From NCBI RefSeq assembly GCF_023856365.1, contig NC_064533.1:29606618-29670617 (forward strand): 64,000 nt of DNA, written 5' to 3'. Both the position numbers and the translations under genes were made by a program. The stretch comes from Brienomyrus brachyistius. Its lineage: Eukaryota; Chordata; Actinopteri; Osteoglossiformes; Mormyridae. Position 1 is the first letter of the stretch. The number at the start of each line of letters is the position of its first letter. The notes under the pieces were generated by a model. It made no database searches, was not told where the DNA came from, and saw nothing but the letters and a program-made list of their open reading frames with translations. Positions 21,189 through 33,414 of the stretch are shown piece after piece.

Positions 21189-21192
21189 CACA

Positions 21193-21264
21193 CTCCCCGT
21201 CGGGGAATCGAACCCCGGTCTCCCGCGTGACAGGCGGGGATACTCACCACTATACTAACGAGGA
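21193..21264 (-). tRNA. tRNA-Asp (GTC), unit 21
   Basis: Consensus gene body with the added proximal T5 terminator. Confidence 0.95.
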
Positions 21265-21694
21265 GACGGGCAAATAACGCGCCTGATCAAACGTTTCCCG
21301 TGGCTGTGGTAAAGATACGTGCTCCTCACATTCCATTGTGTTTGATGCTGTGATAGCAACATGACGGCAAACGATATTAATTAAACTTTACTCAGTGGAA
21401 GCGTCTCTATTGAGACAACATGAACGTACTGAATAAATGGTGAGATCTTGCCTTTTGCTTTCACAGTTCCGTTCGATTATGGCTTGCTCATTTAGATCAA
21501 TGATTCAAATGGAGATTTGGGAATGACTCACACCTAATCTCTGTTCCATACGGACGCACACGCTACTGTCTTTCCCCCAATATACCAGAATAAATGAGAT
21601 TTGAATTGATCTCCTAATGCCATGCCAGGTGAGTCAAGGTTGACAGGGTCCATTGGCTACACTGAAGAAGCAGAAAGCAGCTGCGTCCAGCCTG

Positions 21695-21766
21695 GGTCCC
21701 ATGGTGCAATGGCCAGCACTCTGGGCTTTGAATCCAGTGATCCGAGTTCGAGTCTCGATGGGGCCT
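21695..21766 (+). tRNA. tRNA-Gln (TTG), unit 21
   Basis: A65 (C49.A65 mismatch). Confidence 0.75.
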
Positions 21767-21973
21767 TCATCTTAAAACATGCTAGATTCTGTGTGAAGAG
21801 ACCAGCCGTTCTTCCCCTGAGAGCAAAGGGAAGTGTCTTTGCTGCTTTGCCCGTTTGGTTCAATTATGCTGCTTCTTCTTGCTCCGATCACCTCAGGCTA
21901 CCATTCACTTCTGTCTGTCAGCTGTATCATACACAGACTGAAAATATGTCTCTAAGATTGTACAGGAAGATGA

Positions 21974-22038
21974 GGTCCCATGGTGTAACGGTCAGCACTC
22001 TGAATCCAGTAATCCAAGTTCAAATCTCGGTTGGACAT
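21974..22038 (+). pseudogene. tRNA-Gln pseudogene, unit 21
   Basis: Consensus form. Confidence 0.88.
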
Positions 22039-22251
22039 GCCACCTGGAAGATTACTTACTGCACTCTGCATGCAAGGAACGACAGATGTCGCCTTAACAA
22101 CATAGGCTTATGTCTTCTTGCCTGTGTACCCGTTATTTTCTGGATTGTCTTGCATCCTCTGGCTCCATTCATCTAAACCTCGAGAACGCTAATATTCCTG
22201 CAGCTTGAGTTTGGCGGCTTTATTTGGTTCACGGCTAAAAGCAACAGCACA

Positions 22252-22323
22252 CTCCCCGTCGGGGAATCGAACCCCGGTCTCCCGCGTGACAGGCGGGGAT
22301 ACTCACCACTATACTAACGAGGA
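22252..22323 (-). tRNA. tRNA-Asp (GTC), unit 22
   Basis: Consensus copy. Confidence 0.95.
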
Positions 22324-22753
22324 GACGGACAAATAACGCACCTGATCAAACGTTTCCCGTGGCTATGGTAAAGATACGTGCTCCTCACATTCCATTGTGT
22401 TTGATGCTGTGATAGCAACATGACGGCAAACGATATTAATTAAACTTTACTCAGTGGAAGCGTCTCTATTGAAACAACATGAACGTACTGAATAAATGGT
22501 GAGATCTTGCCTTTCGTTTTCACAGTTCCGTTTGATTATGGCTTGCTCATTTAGATCAATGATTCAAATGGAGATTTGGGAATGACTCACACCTAATCTC
22601 TGTTCCATACGGACACACACGCTACTGTCTTTCCCCCAATATACCAGAATAAATGAGATTTGAATTGATCTCCTAATGCCATGCCAGGTGAGTCAAGGTT
22701 GACAGGGTCCATTGGCTACACTGAAGAAGCAGAAAGCAGCTGCGTCCAGCCTG

Positions 22754-22825
22754 GGTCCCATGGTGCAATGGCCAGCACTCTGGGCTTTGAATCCAGTGAT
22801 CCGAGTTCGAGTCTCGATGGGGCCT
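22754..22825 (+). tRNA. tRNA-Gln (TTG), unit 22
   Basis: A65 mismatch. The right half of the unit matches unit 21 and the left spacer matches unit 23. Confidence 0.75.
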
Positions 22826-23032
22826 TCATCTTAAAACATGCTAGATTCTGTGTGAAGAGACCAGCCGTTCTTCCCCTGAGAGCAAAGGGAAGTGTCTTTG
22901 CTGCTTTGCCCGTTTGGTTCAATTATGCTGCTTCTTCTTGCTCCGATCACCTCAGGCTACCATTCACTTCTGTCTGTCAGCTGTATCATACACAGACTGA
23001 AAATATGTCTCTAAGATTGTACAGGAAGATGA

Positions 23033-23097
23033 GGTCCCATGGTGTAACGGTCAGCACTCTGAATCCAGTAATCCAAGTTCAAATCTCGGTTGGACAT
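23033..23097 (+). pseudogene. tRNA-Gln pseudogene, unit 22
   Basis: Consensus form. Confidence 0.88.
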
Positions 23098-23310
23098 GCC
23101 ACCTGGAAGATTACTTACTGCACTCTGCATGCAAGGAACGACAGATGTCGCCTTAACAACATAGGCTTATGTCTTCTTGCCTGTGTACCCGTTATTTTCT
23201 GGATTGTCTTGCATCCTCTGGCTCCATTCATCTAAACCTCGAGAACGCTAATATTCCTGCAGCTTGAGTTTGGCGGCTTTATTTGGTTCACGGCTAAAAG
23301 CAACAGCACA

Positions 23311-23382
23311 CTCCCCGTCGGGGAATCGAACCCCGGTCTCCCGCGTGACAGGCGGGGATACTCACCACTATACTAACGAGGA
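23311..23382 (-). tRNA. tRNA-Asp (GTC), unit 23
   Basis: Consensus copy. Confidence 0.95.
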
Positions 23383-23812
23383 GACGGACAAATAACGCAC
23401 CTGATCAAACGTTTCCCGTGGCTATGGTAAAGATACGTGCTCCTCACATTCCATTGTGTTTGATGCTGTGATAGCAACATGACGGCAAACGATATTAATT
23501 AAACTTTACTCAGTGGAAGCGTCTCTATTGAAACAACATGAACGTACTGAATAAATGGTGAGATCTTGCCTTTCGTTTTCACAGTTCCGTTTGATTATGG
23601 CTTGCTCATTTAGATCAATGATTCAAATGGAGATTTGGGAATGACTCACACCTAATCTCTGTTCCATACGGACACACACGCTACTGTCTTTCCCCCAATA
23701 TACCAGAATAAATGAGATTTGAATTGATCTCCTAATGCCATGCCAGGTGAGTCAAGGTTGACAGGGTCCATTGGCTACACTGAAGAAGCAGAAAGCAGCT
23801 GCGTCCAGCCTG

Positions 23813-23884
23813 GGTCCCATGGTGCAATGGCCAGCACTCTGGGCTTTGAATCCAGTGATCCGAGTTCGAGTCTCGATGGGGCCT
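23813..23884 (+). tRNA. tRNA-Gln (TTG), unit 23
   Basis: A65 mismatch. Confidence 0.75.
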
Positions 23885-24091
23885 TCATCTTAAAACATGC
23901 TAGATTCTGTGTGAAGAGACCAGCCGTTCTTCCCCTGAGAGCAAAGGGAAGTGTCTTTGCTGCTTTGCCCGTTTGGTTCAATTATGCTGCTTCTTCTTGC
24001 TCCGATCACCTCAGGCTACCATTCACTTCTGTCTGTCAGCTGTATCATACACAAACTGAAAATATGTCTCTAAGATTGTACAGGAAGATGA

Positions 24092-24156
24092 GGTCCCATG
24101 GTGTAACGGTCAGCACTCTGAATCCAGTAATCCAAGTTCAAATCTCGGTTGGACAT
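24092..24156 (+). pseudogene. tRNA-Gln pseudogene, unit 23
   Basis: Consensus form. Confidence 0.88.
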
Positions 24157-24369
24157 GCCACCTGGAAGATTACTTACTGCACTCTGCATGCAAGGAACGA
24201 CAGTTGTCGCCTTAACAACATAGGCTTATGTCTTCTTGCCTGTGTACCCGTTATTTTCTGGATTGTCTTGCTTCCTCTGGCTCCATTCATCTAAACCTCG
24301 AGAACGCTAATATTCCTGCAGCTTGAGTTTGGCGGCTTTATTTGGTTCACGGCTAAAAGCAACAGCACA

Positions 24370-24441
24370 CTCCCCGTCGGGGAATCGAACCCCGGTCTCC
24401 CGCGTGACAGGCGGGGATACTCACCACTATACTAACGAGGA
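24370..24441 (-). tRNA. tRNA-Asp (GTC), unit 24
   Basis: Consensus copy. Confidence 0.95.
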
Positions 24442-24871
24442 GACGGACAAATAACGCACCTGATCAAACGTTTCCCGTGGCTATGGTAAAGATACGTGCT
24501 CCTCACATTCCATTGTGTTTGATGCTGTGATAGCAACATGACGGCAAACGATATTAATTAAACTTTACTCAGTGGAAGCGTCTCTATTGAGACAACATGA
24601 ACGTACTGAATAAATGGTGAGATCTTGTCTTTCGCTTTCACAGTTCCGTTCGATTATGGCTTGCTCATTTAGATCAATGATTCAAATGAAGATTTGGGAA
24701 TGACTCACACCTAATTTCTGTTCCATACGGACGCACACGCTACTGTCTTTCCCCCAATATACCAGAATAAATGAGATTTGAATTGATCTCCTAATGTCAT
24801 GCCAGGTGAGTCAAGGTTGACAGGGTCTATTGGCTACACTGAAGGAGCAGAAAGCAGCCGCGTCCAGCCTG

Positions 24872-24943
24872 GGTCCCATGGTGCAATGGCCAGCACTCTG
24901 GGCTTTGAATCCAGTGATCTGAGTTCGAGTCTCGGTGGGGCCT
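24872..24943 (+). tRNA. tRNA-Gln (TTG), unit 24
   Basis: U50 only (U50.G64 wobble), without the A40 of its relatives in units 20 and 41-43. Confidence 0.82.
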
Positions 24944-25150
24944 TCATCTTCAAACATGCTAGATTCTGTGTGAAGAGACCAGCTGTTCTTCCCCTGAGAG
25001 CAAAGGGAAGTGTCTTTGCTGCTTTGCCCGTTTGGTTCAATTATGCTGCTTCTTCTTGCTCCGATCACCTCAAGCTACCATTCACTTCTGTCTGTCAGCT
25101 GTATCATACACAAACTGAAAATATGTCTCTAAGATTGTACAGGAAGATGA

Positions 25151-25215
25151 GGTCCCATGGTGTAACGGTCAGCACTCTGAATCCAGTAATCCAAGTTCAA
25201 ATCTCGTTTGGACAT
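25151..25215 (+). pseudogene. tRNA-Gln pseudogene, unit 24
   Basis: CTCGTTTGG instead of CTCGGTTGG at the T stem/acceptor junction. Confidence 0.88.
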
Positions 25216-25419
25216 GCCACCTGGAAAATTACTTACTGCACTCTGCATGCAAGGAACGACAGTTGTCGCCTTAACAACATAGGCTTATGTCTTCTTGTCT
25301 GTGTACCCGTTATTTTCTGGATTGTCTTGCTTCCTCTGGCTCCATTCATCTAAACCTCGAGAACGCTAATATTCCTGCAGCTTGAGTTTGGCGGCTTTAT
25401 TTGGTTCACGGCTAAAAGC

Positions 25420-25424
25420 AAAAA
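25420..25424 (-). terminator. Extra T5 terminator, unit 25 tRNA-Asp
   Basis: A five-A run 4 nt from the gene end, as in unit 21, with the standard T4 also kept. Confidence 0.75.
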
Positions 25425-25428
25425 CAAA

Positions 25429-25500
25429 CTCCCCGTCGGGGAATCGAACCCCGGTTTCCCGCGTGACAGGCGGGGATACTCACCACTATACTAACGAGGA
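25429..25500 (-). tRNA. tRNA-Asp (GTC), unit 25
   Basis: G45 to A in the variable region; stems intact. Confidence 0.9.
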
Positions 25501-25930
25501 GACGGACAAATACCGCACCTGATCAAACGTTTCCCGTGGCTGTGGTAAAGATACGTGCTCCTCACATTGCATTGTGTTTGATGCTGTGATAGCGACATGA
25601 CGGCAAACGATATTAATTAAACTTTACTCAGTGGAAGCGTCTCTATTGAGACAACATGAACGTACTGAATAAATGGTGAGATCTTGCCTTTCGCTTTCAC
25701 AGTTCCGTTCGATTATGGCTTGCTCATTTAGATCAATGATTCAAATGGAGATTTGGGAATGAGTCACACCTAATCTCTGTTCCATACGGACGCACACGCT
25801 ACTGTCTTTCCCCCAATATACCAGAATAAATGAGATTTGAATTGATCTCCTAATGCCATGCCAGGTGAGTCAAGGTTGACAGGGTCCATTGGCTACACTG
25901 AAGAAGCAGAAAGCAGCTGCGTCCAGCCTG

Positions 25931-26002
25931 GGTCCCTTGGTGCAATGGCCAGCACTCTGGGCTTTGAATCCAGTGATCCGAGTTCGAGTCTCGGTGGGGC
26001 CT
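25931..26002 (+). tRNA. tRNA-Gln (TTG), unit 25
   Basis: U7, giving a U7.U66 mismatch at the base of the acceptor stem. Confidence 0.75.
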
Positions 26003-26209
26003 TCGTCTTAAAACATGCTAGATTCTGTGTGAGGAGACCAGCCGTTCTTCCCCTGAGAGCAAAGGGAAGTGTCTTTGCTGCTTTGCCCGTTTGGTTCAAT
26101 TATGCTGCTTCTTCTTGCTCCGATCACCTCAAGCTACCATTCACCTCTGTCTGTCAGCTGTATCATACACAAACTGAAAATATGTCTCTAAGATTGTACA
26201 GGAAGATGA

Positions 26210-26274
26210 GGTCCCATAGTGTAACGGTCAGCACTCTGAATCCAGTAATCCAAGTTCAAATCTCGGTTGGACAT
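26210..26274 (+). pseudogene. tRNA-Gln pseudogene, unit 25
   Basis: A box altered to TAGTGTAACGG. Confidence 0.88.
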
Positions 26275-26487
26275 GCCACCTGGAAGATTACTTACTGCAC
26301 TCTGCATGCAAGGAACGACAGTTGTCGCCTTAACAACATAGGCTTATGTCTTCTTGCCTGTGTACCCGTTATTTTCTGGATTGTCTTGCTTCCTCTGGCT
26401 CCATTCATCTAAACCTAGAGAACGCTAATATTCCTGCAGCTTGAGTTTGGCGGCTTTATTTGGTTCACGGCTAAAAGCCACAGCACA

Positions 26488-26559
26488 CTCCCCGACGGGG
26501 AATCGAACCCCGGTCTCCCGCGTGACAGGCGGGGATACTCACCACTATACTAACGAGGA
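26488..26559 (-). tRNA. tRNA-Asp (GTC), unit 26
   Basis: U66 (U7.U66 mismatch). Confidence 0.85.
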
Positions 26560-26989
26560 GACGGACAAATAACGCACCTGATCAAACGTTTCCCGTGGCT
26601 GTGGTAAAGATACGTGTTCCTCACATTGCATTGTGTTTGATGCTGTGATAGCGACATGACGGCAAACGATATTAATTAAACTTTACTCAGTGGAAGCGTC
26701 TCTATTTTGACAACATGAACGTACTGAATAAATGGTGAGATCTTGCCTTTCGCTTTCACAGTTCCGTTCGATTATGGCTTGCTCATTTAGATCAATGATT
26801 CAAATGGAGATTTGGGAATGACTCACACCTAATCTCTGTTCCATACGGACACACACGCTACTGTCTTTCCCCCAATATACCAGAATAAATGAGATTTGAA
26901 TTGATCTCCTAATGCCATGCCAGGTGAGTCAAGGTTGACAGGGTCCATTGGCTACACTGAAGAAGCAGAAAGCAGCTGCGTCCAGCCTG

Positions 26990-27061
26990 GTTCCCATGGT
27001 GCAATGGCCAGCACTCTGGGCTTTGAATCCAGTGATCCGAGTTCGAGTCTCGGAGGGGCCT
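26990..27061 (+). tRNA. tRNA-Gln (TTG), unit 26
   Basis: Two acceptor-stem mismatches, U2.C71 and A7.A66. It is one of the weakest tRNA-Gln copies and may be a pseudogene. Its duplicate in unit 46 lacks both changes. Confidence 0.6.
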
Positions 27062-27268
27062 TCGTCTTAAAACATGCTAGATTCTGTGTGAAGAGACCAG
27101 CCGTTCTTCCCCTGAGAGCAAAGGGAAGTGTCTTTGCTGCTTTGTCCGTTTGGTTCAATTATGCTGCTTCTTCTTGCTACGATCACCTCAAGCTACCATT
27201 CACCTCTGTCTGTCAGCTGTATCATACACAAACTGAAAATATGTCTCCAAGATTGTACAGGAAGATGA

Positions 27269-27333
27269 GGTCCCATGGTGTAACGGTCAGCACTCTGAAT
27301 CCAGTAATCCAAGTTCAAATCTCGGTTGGACAT
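27269..27333 (+). pseudogene. tRNA-Gln pseudogene, unit 26
   Basis: Consensus form. Confidence 0.88.
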
Positions 27334-27546
27334 GCCACCTGGAAGATTACTTACTGCACTCTGCATGCAAGGAACGACAGTTGTCGCCTTAACAACATAG
27401 GCTTATGTCTTCTTGCCTGTGTACCCGTTATTTTCTGGATTGTCTTGCTTCCTCTGGCTCCATTCATCTAAACCTAGAGAACGCTAATATTCCTGCAGCT
27501 TGAGTTTGGCGGCTCTATTTGGTTCACGGCTAAAAGCAACAGCACA

Positions 27547-27618
27547 CTCCCCGTCGGGGAATCGAACCCCGGTCTCCCGCGTGACAGGCGGGGATACTCA
27601 CCACTATACTAACGAGGA
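27547..27618 (-). tRNA. tRNA-Asp (GTC), unit 27
   Basis: Consensus copy. Confidence 0.95.
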
Positions 27619-28048
27619 GACGGACAAATAACGCACCTGATCAAACGTTTCCCGTGGCTGTGGTAAAGATACGTGCTCCTCACATTCCATTGTGTTTGAT
27701 GCTGTGATAGCGACATGACGGCAAACGATATTAATTAAACTTTACTCAGTGGAAGCGTCTCTATTGAGACAACATGAACGTACTGAATAAATGGTGAGAT
27801 CTTGCCTTTCGCTTTCACAGTTCCGTTCGATTATGGCTTGCTCATTTAGATCAATGATTCAAATGGAGATTTGGGAATGACTCACACCTAATCTCTGTTC
27901 CATACGGACGCACACGCTACTGTCTTTCCCCCAATATACCAGAATAAATGAGATTTGAATTGATCTCCTAATGCCATGCCAGGTGAGTCAAGGTTGACAG
28001 GGTCCATTGGCTACACTGAAGAAGCAGAAAGCAGCTGCGTCCAGCCTG

Positions 28049-28120
28049 GGTCCCATGGTGCAATGGCCAGCACTCTGGGCTTTGAATCCAGTGATCCAAG
28101 TTCGAGTCTCGGTGGGGCCT
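28049..28120 (+). tRNA. tRNA-Gln (TTG), unit 27
   Basis: A51 (A51.C63 mismatch in the T stem), a CpG-type change. Confidence 0.75.
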
Positions 28121-28327
28121 TCGTCTTAAAACATGCTAGATTCTGTGTGAAGAGACCAGCCGTTCTTCCCCTGAGAGCAAAGGGAAGTGTCTTTGCTGCT
28201 TTGCCCGTTTGGTTCAATTATGCTGCTTCTTCTTGCTCCGATCACCTCAAGCTACCATTCACTTCTGTCTGTCAGCTGTATCATACACAAACTGAAAATA
28301 TGTCTCTAAGATTGTACAGGAAGATGA

Positions 28328-28392
28328 GGTCCCATGGTGTAACGGTCAGCACTCTGAATCCAGTAATCCAAGTTCAAATCTCGGTTGGACAT
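28328..28392 (+). pseudogene. tRNA-Gln pseudogene, unit 27
   Basis: Consensus form. Confidence 0.88.
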
Positions 28393-28605
28393 GCCACCTG
28401 GAAGATTACTTACTGCACTCTGCATGCAAGGAACGACAGTTGTCGCCTTAACAACATAGGCTTATGTCTTCTTGCCTGTGTACCCGTTATTTTCTGGATT
28501 GTCTTGCTTCCTCTGGCTCCATTCATCTAAACCTAGAGAACGCTAATATTCCTGCAGCTTGAGTTTGGCGGCTCTATTTGGTTCACGGCTAAAAGCAACA
28601 GCACA

Positions 28606-28677
28606 CTCCCCGTCGGGGAATCGAACCCCGGTCTCCCGCGTGACAGGCGGGGATACTCACCACTATACTAACGAGGA
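28606..28677 (-). tRNA. tRNA-Asp (GTC), unit 28
   Basis: Consensus copy. Confidence 0.95.
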
Positions 28678-29107
28678 GACGGACAAATAACGCACCTGAT
28701 CAAACGATTCCCGTGGCTGTGGTAAAGATACGTGCTCCTCACATTCCATTGTGTTTGATGCTGTGATAGCGACATGACGGCAAACGATATTAATTAAACT
28801 TTACTCAGTGGAAGCGTCTCTATTGAGAAAACATGAACGTACTGAATAAATGGTGAGATCTTGCCTTTCGCTTTCACAGTTCTGTTCGATTATGGCTTGC
28901 TCATTTAGATCAATGATTCAAATGGAGATTTGGGAATGACTCACACCTAATCTCTGTTCCATACGGACGCACACGCTACTGTCTTTCCCCCAATATACCA
29001 GAATAAATGAGATTTGAATTGATCTCCTAATGCCATGCCAGGTGAGTCAAGGTTGACAGGGTCCATTGGCTACACTGAAGAAGCAGAAAGCAGCTGCGTC
29101 CAGCCTG

Positions 29108-29179
29108 GGTCCCATGGTGCAATGGCCAGCACTCTGGGCTTTGAATCCAGTGATCCAAGTTCGAGTCTCGGTGGGGCCT
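29108..29179 (+). tRNA. tRNA-Gln (TTG), unit 28
   Basis: A51 mismatch, as in unit 27. Confidence 0.75.
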
Positions 29180-29386
29180 TCGTCTTAAAACATGCTAGAT
29201 TCTGTGTGAAGAGACCAGCCGTTCTTCCCCTGAGAGCAAAGGGAAGTGTCTTTGCTGCTTTGCCCGTTTGGTTCAATTATGCTGCTTCTTCTTGCTCCGA
29301 TCACCTCAAGCTACCATTCACTTCTGTCTGTCAGCTGTATCATACACAAACTGAAAATATGTCTCTAAGATTGTACAGGAAGATGA

Positions 29387-29451
29387 GGTCCCATGGTGTA
29401 ACGGTCAGCACTCTGAATCCAGTAATCCAAGTTCAAATCTCGGTTGGACAT
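29387..29451 (+). pseudogene. tRNA-Gln pseudogene, unit 28
   Basis: Consensus form. Confidence 0.88.
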
Positions 29452-29664
29452 GCCACCTGGAAGATTACTTACTGCACTCTGCATGCAAGGAACGACAGTT
29501 GTCGCCTTAACAACATAGGCTTATGTCTTCTTGCCTGTGTACCCGTTATTTTCTGGATTGTCTTGGTTCCTCTGGCTCCATTCATCTAAACCTAGAGAAC
29601 GCTAATATTCCTGCAGCTTGAGTTTGGCGGCTTTATTTGGTTCACGGCTAAAAGCAACTGCACA

Positions 29665-29736
29665 CTCCCCGTCGGGGAATCGAACCCCGGTCTCCCGCGT
29701 GACAGGCGGGGATACTCACCACTATACTAACGAGGA
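29665..29736 (-). tRNA. tRNA-Asp (GTC), unit 29
   Basis: Consensus gene body; flanked by GACACGG, as in units 15 and 34. Confidence 0.95.
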
Positions 29737-30165
29737 CACGGACAAATAACGCACCTGATCAAACGTTTCCCGTGGCTGTGGTAAAGATACTGCTCCTCAC
29801 ATTCCATTGTGTTTCATGCTGTGATAGCAACATGACGGCAAACGATATTAATTAAACTTTACTCAGTGGAAGCGTCTCTATTGAGACAACATGAACGTAC
29901 TGAATAAATGGTGAGATCTTGCCTTTCGCTTTTACAGTTCCGTTCGATTATGGCTTGCTCATTTAGATCAATGATTCAAATGGAGATTTGGGAATGACTC
30001 ACACCTAATCTCTGTTCCATACGGACGCACACGCTACTGTCTTTCCCCCAATATACCAGAATAAATGAGATTTGAATTGATCTCCTAATGCCATGCCAGG
30101 TGAGTCAAGGTTGACAGGGTCCATTGGCTACACTGAAGAAGCAGAATGCAGCTGCGTCCAGCCTG

Positions 30166-30237
30166 GGTCCCATGGTGCAATGGCCAGCACTCTGGGCTTT
30201 GAATCCAGTGATCCGAGTTCGAGTCTCGGTGGGGCCT
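30166..30237 (+). tRNA. tRNA-Gln (TTG), unit 29
   Basis: Consensus copy. Confidence 0.88.
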
Positions 30238-30444
30238 TCATCTTAAAACATGCTAGATTCTGTGTGAAGAGACCAGCCGTTCTTCCCCTGAGAGCAAAGG
30301 GAAGTGTCTTTGCTGCTTTGCCCGTTTGGTTCAATTATGCTGCTTCTTCTTGCTCCGATCACCTCAAGCTACCATTCACTTCTGTCTGTCAGCTGTATCA
30401 TACACAAACTGAAAATATGTCTCTAAGATTGTACAGGAAGATGA

Positions 30445-30509
30445 GGTCCCATGGTGTAACGGTCAGCACTCTGAATCCAGTAATCCAAGTTCAAATCTCA
30501 GTTGGACAT
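30445..30509 (+). pseudogene. tRNA-Gln pseudogene, unit 29
   Basis: CTCAGTT variant. Confidence 0.88.
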
Positions 30510-30722
30510 GCCACCTGGAAGATTAATTACTGCACTCTGCATGCAAGGAACGACAGTTGTCGCCTTAACAACATAGGCTTATGTCTTCTTGCCTGTGTAC
30601 CCGTTATTTTCTGGATTGTCTTGGTTCCTCTGGCTCCATTCATCTAAACCTAGAGAACGCTAATATTCCTGCAGCTTGAGTTTGGCGGCTTTATTTGGTT
30701 CACGGCTAAAAGCAACTGCACA

Positions 30723-30794
30723 CTCCCCGTCGGGGAATCGAACCCCGGTCTCCCGCGTGACAGGCGGGGATACTCACCACTATACTAACGAGGA
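30723..30794 (-). tRNA. tRNA-Asp (GTC), unit 30
   Basis: Consensus copy. Confidence 0.95.
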
Positions 30795-31224
30795 GACGGA
30801 CAAATAACGCACCTGATCAAACGTTTCCCGTGGCTGTGGTAAAGATACGTGGTCCTCACATTCCATTGTGTTTGATGCTGTGATAGCAACATGACGGCAA
30901 ACGATATTAATTAAACTTTACTCAGTGGAAGCGTCTCTATTGAGACAACATGAACGTACTGAATAAATGGTGAGATCTTGTCTTTCGCTTTCACAGTTCC
31001 GTTCGATTATGGCTTGCTCATTTAGATCAATGATTCAAATGGAGATTTGGGAATGACTCACACCTAATCTCTGTTCCATACGGACGCACACGCTACTGTC
31101 TTTCCCCCAATATACCAGAATAAATGAGATTTGAATTGATCTCCTAATGCCATGCCAGGTGAGTCAAGGTTGACAGGGTCCATTGGCTACACTGAAGAAG
31201 CAGAATGCAGCTGCGTCCAGCCTG

Positions 31225-31296
31225 GGTCCCATGGTGCAATGGCCAGCACTCTGGGCTTTGAATCCAGTGATCCGAGTTCGAGTCTCGGTGGGGCCT
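31225..31296 (+). tRNA. tRNA-Gln (TTG), unit 30
   Basis: Consensus copy. Confidence 0.88.
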
Positions 31297-31503
31297 TCAT
31301 CTTAAAACATGCTAGATTCTGTGTGAAGAGACCAGCCGTTCTTCCCCTGAGAGCAAAGGGAAGTGTCTTTGCTGCTTTGCCCGTTTGGTTCAATTATGCT
31401 GCTTCTTCTTGCTCCGATCACCTCAAGCTACCATTCACTTCTGTCTGTCAGCTGTATCATACACAAACTGAAAATATGTCTCTAAGATTGTACAGGAAGA
31501 TGA

Positions 31504-31568
31504 GGTCCCATGGTGTAACGGTCAGCACTCTGAATCCAGTAATCCAAGTTCAAATCTCAGTTGGACAT
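31504..31568 (+). pseudogene. tRNA-Gln pseudogene, unit 30
   Basis: CTCAGTT variant. Confidence 0.88.
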
Positions 31569-31781
31569 GCCACCTGGAAGATTAATTACTGCACTCTGCA
31601 TGCAAGGAACGACAGTTGTCGCCTTAACAACATAGGCTTATGTCTTCTTGCCTGTGTACCCGTTATTTTCTGGATTGTCTTGGTTCCTCTGGCTCCATTC
31701 ATCTAAACCTAGAGAACGCTAATATTCCTGCAGCTTGAGTTTGGCGGCTTTATTTGGTTCACGGCTAAAAGCAACTGCACA

Positions 31782-31853
31782 CTCCCCGTCGGGGAATCGA
31801 ACCCTGGTCTCCCGCGTGACAGGCGGGGATACTCACCACTATACTAACGAGGA
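31782..31853 (-). tRNA. tRNA-Asp (GTC), unit 31
   Basis: A50 (A50.C64 mismatch in the T stem), a CpG-type change. Confidence 0.85.
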
Positions 31854-32283
31854 GACGGACAAATAACGCACCTGATCAAACGTTTCCCGTGGCTGTGGTA
31901 AAGATACGTGCTCCTCACATTCCATTGTGTTTGATGCTGTGATAGCAACATGACGGCAAACGATATTAATTAAACTTTAATCAGTGGAAGCGTCTCTATT
32001 GAGACAACATGAACGTACTGAATAAATGGTGAGATCTTGCCTTTCGCTTTCACAGTTCCGTTCGATTATGGCTTGCTCATTTAGATCAATGATTCAAATG
32101 GAGATTTGGGAATTACTCACACCTAATCTCTGTTCCATACGGACGCACACGCTACTGTCTTTCCCCCAATATACCAGAATAAATGAGATTTGAATTGATT
32201 TCCAAATGCCATGCCAGGTGAGTCAAGGTTGACAGGGTCCATTGGCTACACTGAAGAAGCAGAATGCAGCTGCGTCCAGCCTG

Positions 32284-32355
32284 GGTCCCATGGTGCAATG
32301 GCCAGCACTCTGGGCTTTGAATCCAGTGATCCGAGTTCGAGTCTCGGTGGGGCCT
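32284..32355 (+). tRNA. tRNA-Gln (TTG), unit 31
   Basis: Consensus copy. Confidence 0.88.
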
Positions 32356-32562
32356 TCATCTTGAAACATGCTAGATTCTGTGTGAAGAGACCAGCCGTTC
32401 TTCCCCTGAGAGCAAAGGGAAGTGTCTTTGCTGCTTTGCCCGTTTGGTTCAATTATGCTGCTTCTTCTTGCTCCGATCACCTCAAGCTACCATTCACTTC
32501 TGTCTGTCAGCTGTATCATACACAAACTGAAAATATGTCTCTAAGATTGTACAGGAAGATGA

Positions 32563-32627
32563 GGTCCCATGGTGTAACGGTCAGCACTCTGAATCCAGTA
32601 ATCCAAGTTCAAATCTCAGTTGGACAT
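32563..32627 (+). pseudogene. tRNA-Gln pseudogene, unit 31
   Basis: CTCAGTT variant. Confidence 0.88.
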
Positions 32628-32840
32628 GCCACCTGGAAGATTAATTACTGCACTCTGCATGCAAGGAACGACAGTTGTCGCCTTAACAACATAGGCTTAT
32701 GTCTTCTTGCCTGTGTACCCGTTATTTTCTGGATTGTCTTGGTTCCTCTGGCTCCATTCATCTAAACCTAGAGAACGCTAATATTCCTGCAGCTTGAGTT
32801 TGGCGGCTTTATTTGGTTCACGGCTAAAAGCAACTGCACA

Positions 32841-32912
32841 CTCCCCGTCGGGGAATCGAACCCTGGTCTCCCGCGTGACAGGCGGGGATACTCACCACTA
32901 TACTAACGAGGA
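32841..32912 (-). tRNA. tRNA-Asp (GTC), unit 32
   Basis: A50 mismatch. Confidence 0.85.
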
Positions 32913-33342
32913 GACGGACAAATAACGCACCTGATCAAACGTTTCCCGTGGCTGTGGTAAAGATATGTGCTCCTCACATTCCATTGTGTTTGATGCTGTG
33001 ATAGCAACATGACTGCAAACGATATTAATTAAACTTTACTCAGTGGAAGCGTCTCTATTGAGACAACATGAACGTACTGAATAAATGGTGAGATCTTGCC
33101 TTTCGCTTTCACAGTTCCGTTCGATTATGGCTTGCTCATTTAGATCAATGATTCAAATGGAGATTTGGGAATGACTCACACCTAATCTCTGTTCCATACG
33201 GACGCAAACGCTACTGTCTTTCCCCCAATATACCAGAATAAATGAGATTTGAATTGATCTCCTACTGCCATGCCAGGTGAGTCAAGGTTGACAGGGTCCA
33301 TTGGCTACACTGAAGAAGCAGAATGCAGCTGCGTCCAGCCTG

Positions 33343-33414
33343 GGTCCCATGGTGCAATGGCCAGCACTCTGGGCTTTGAATCCAGTGATCCGAGTTCGAG
33401 TCTCGGTGGGGCCT
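33343..33414 (+). tRNA. tRNA-Gln (TTG), unit 32
   Basis: Consensus copy. Confidence 0.88.

Larger units (their letters stand above)
25414..28590. repeat. Duplicated block, units 25-27 (partner at 46560-49735)
   Basis: The two blocks share U7 tRNA-Gln with the CCCATAGTG pseudogene (25/45); GACGGGG tRNA-Asp, CTATTTTGAC, TTTGTCCG and TCTCCAAG (26/46); and A51 tRNA-Gln (27/47). The offset is about 21,145 bp. Confidence 0.85.
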
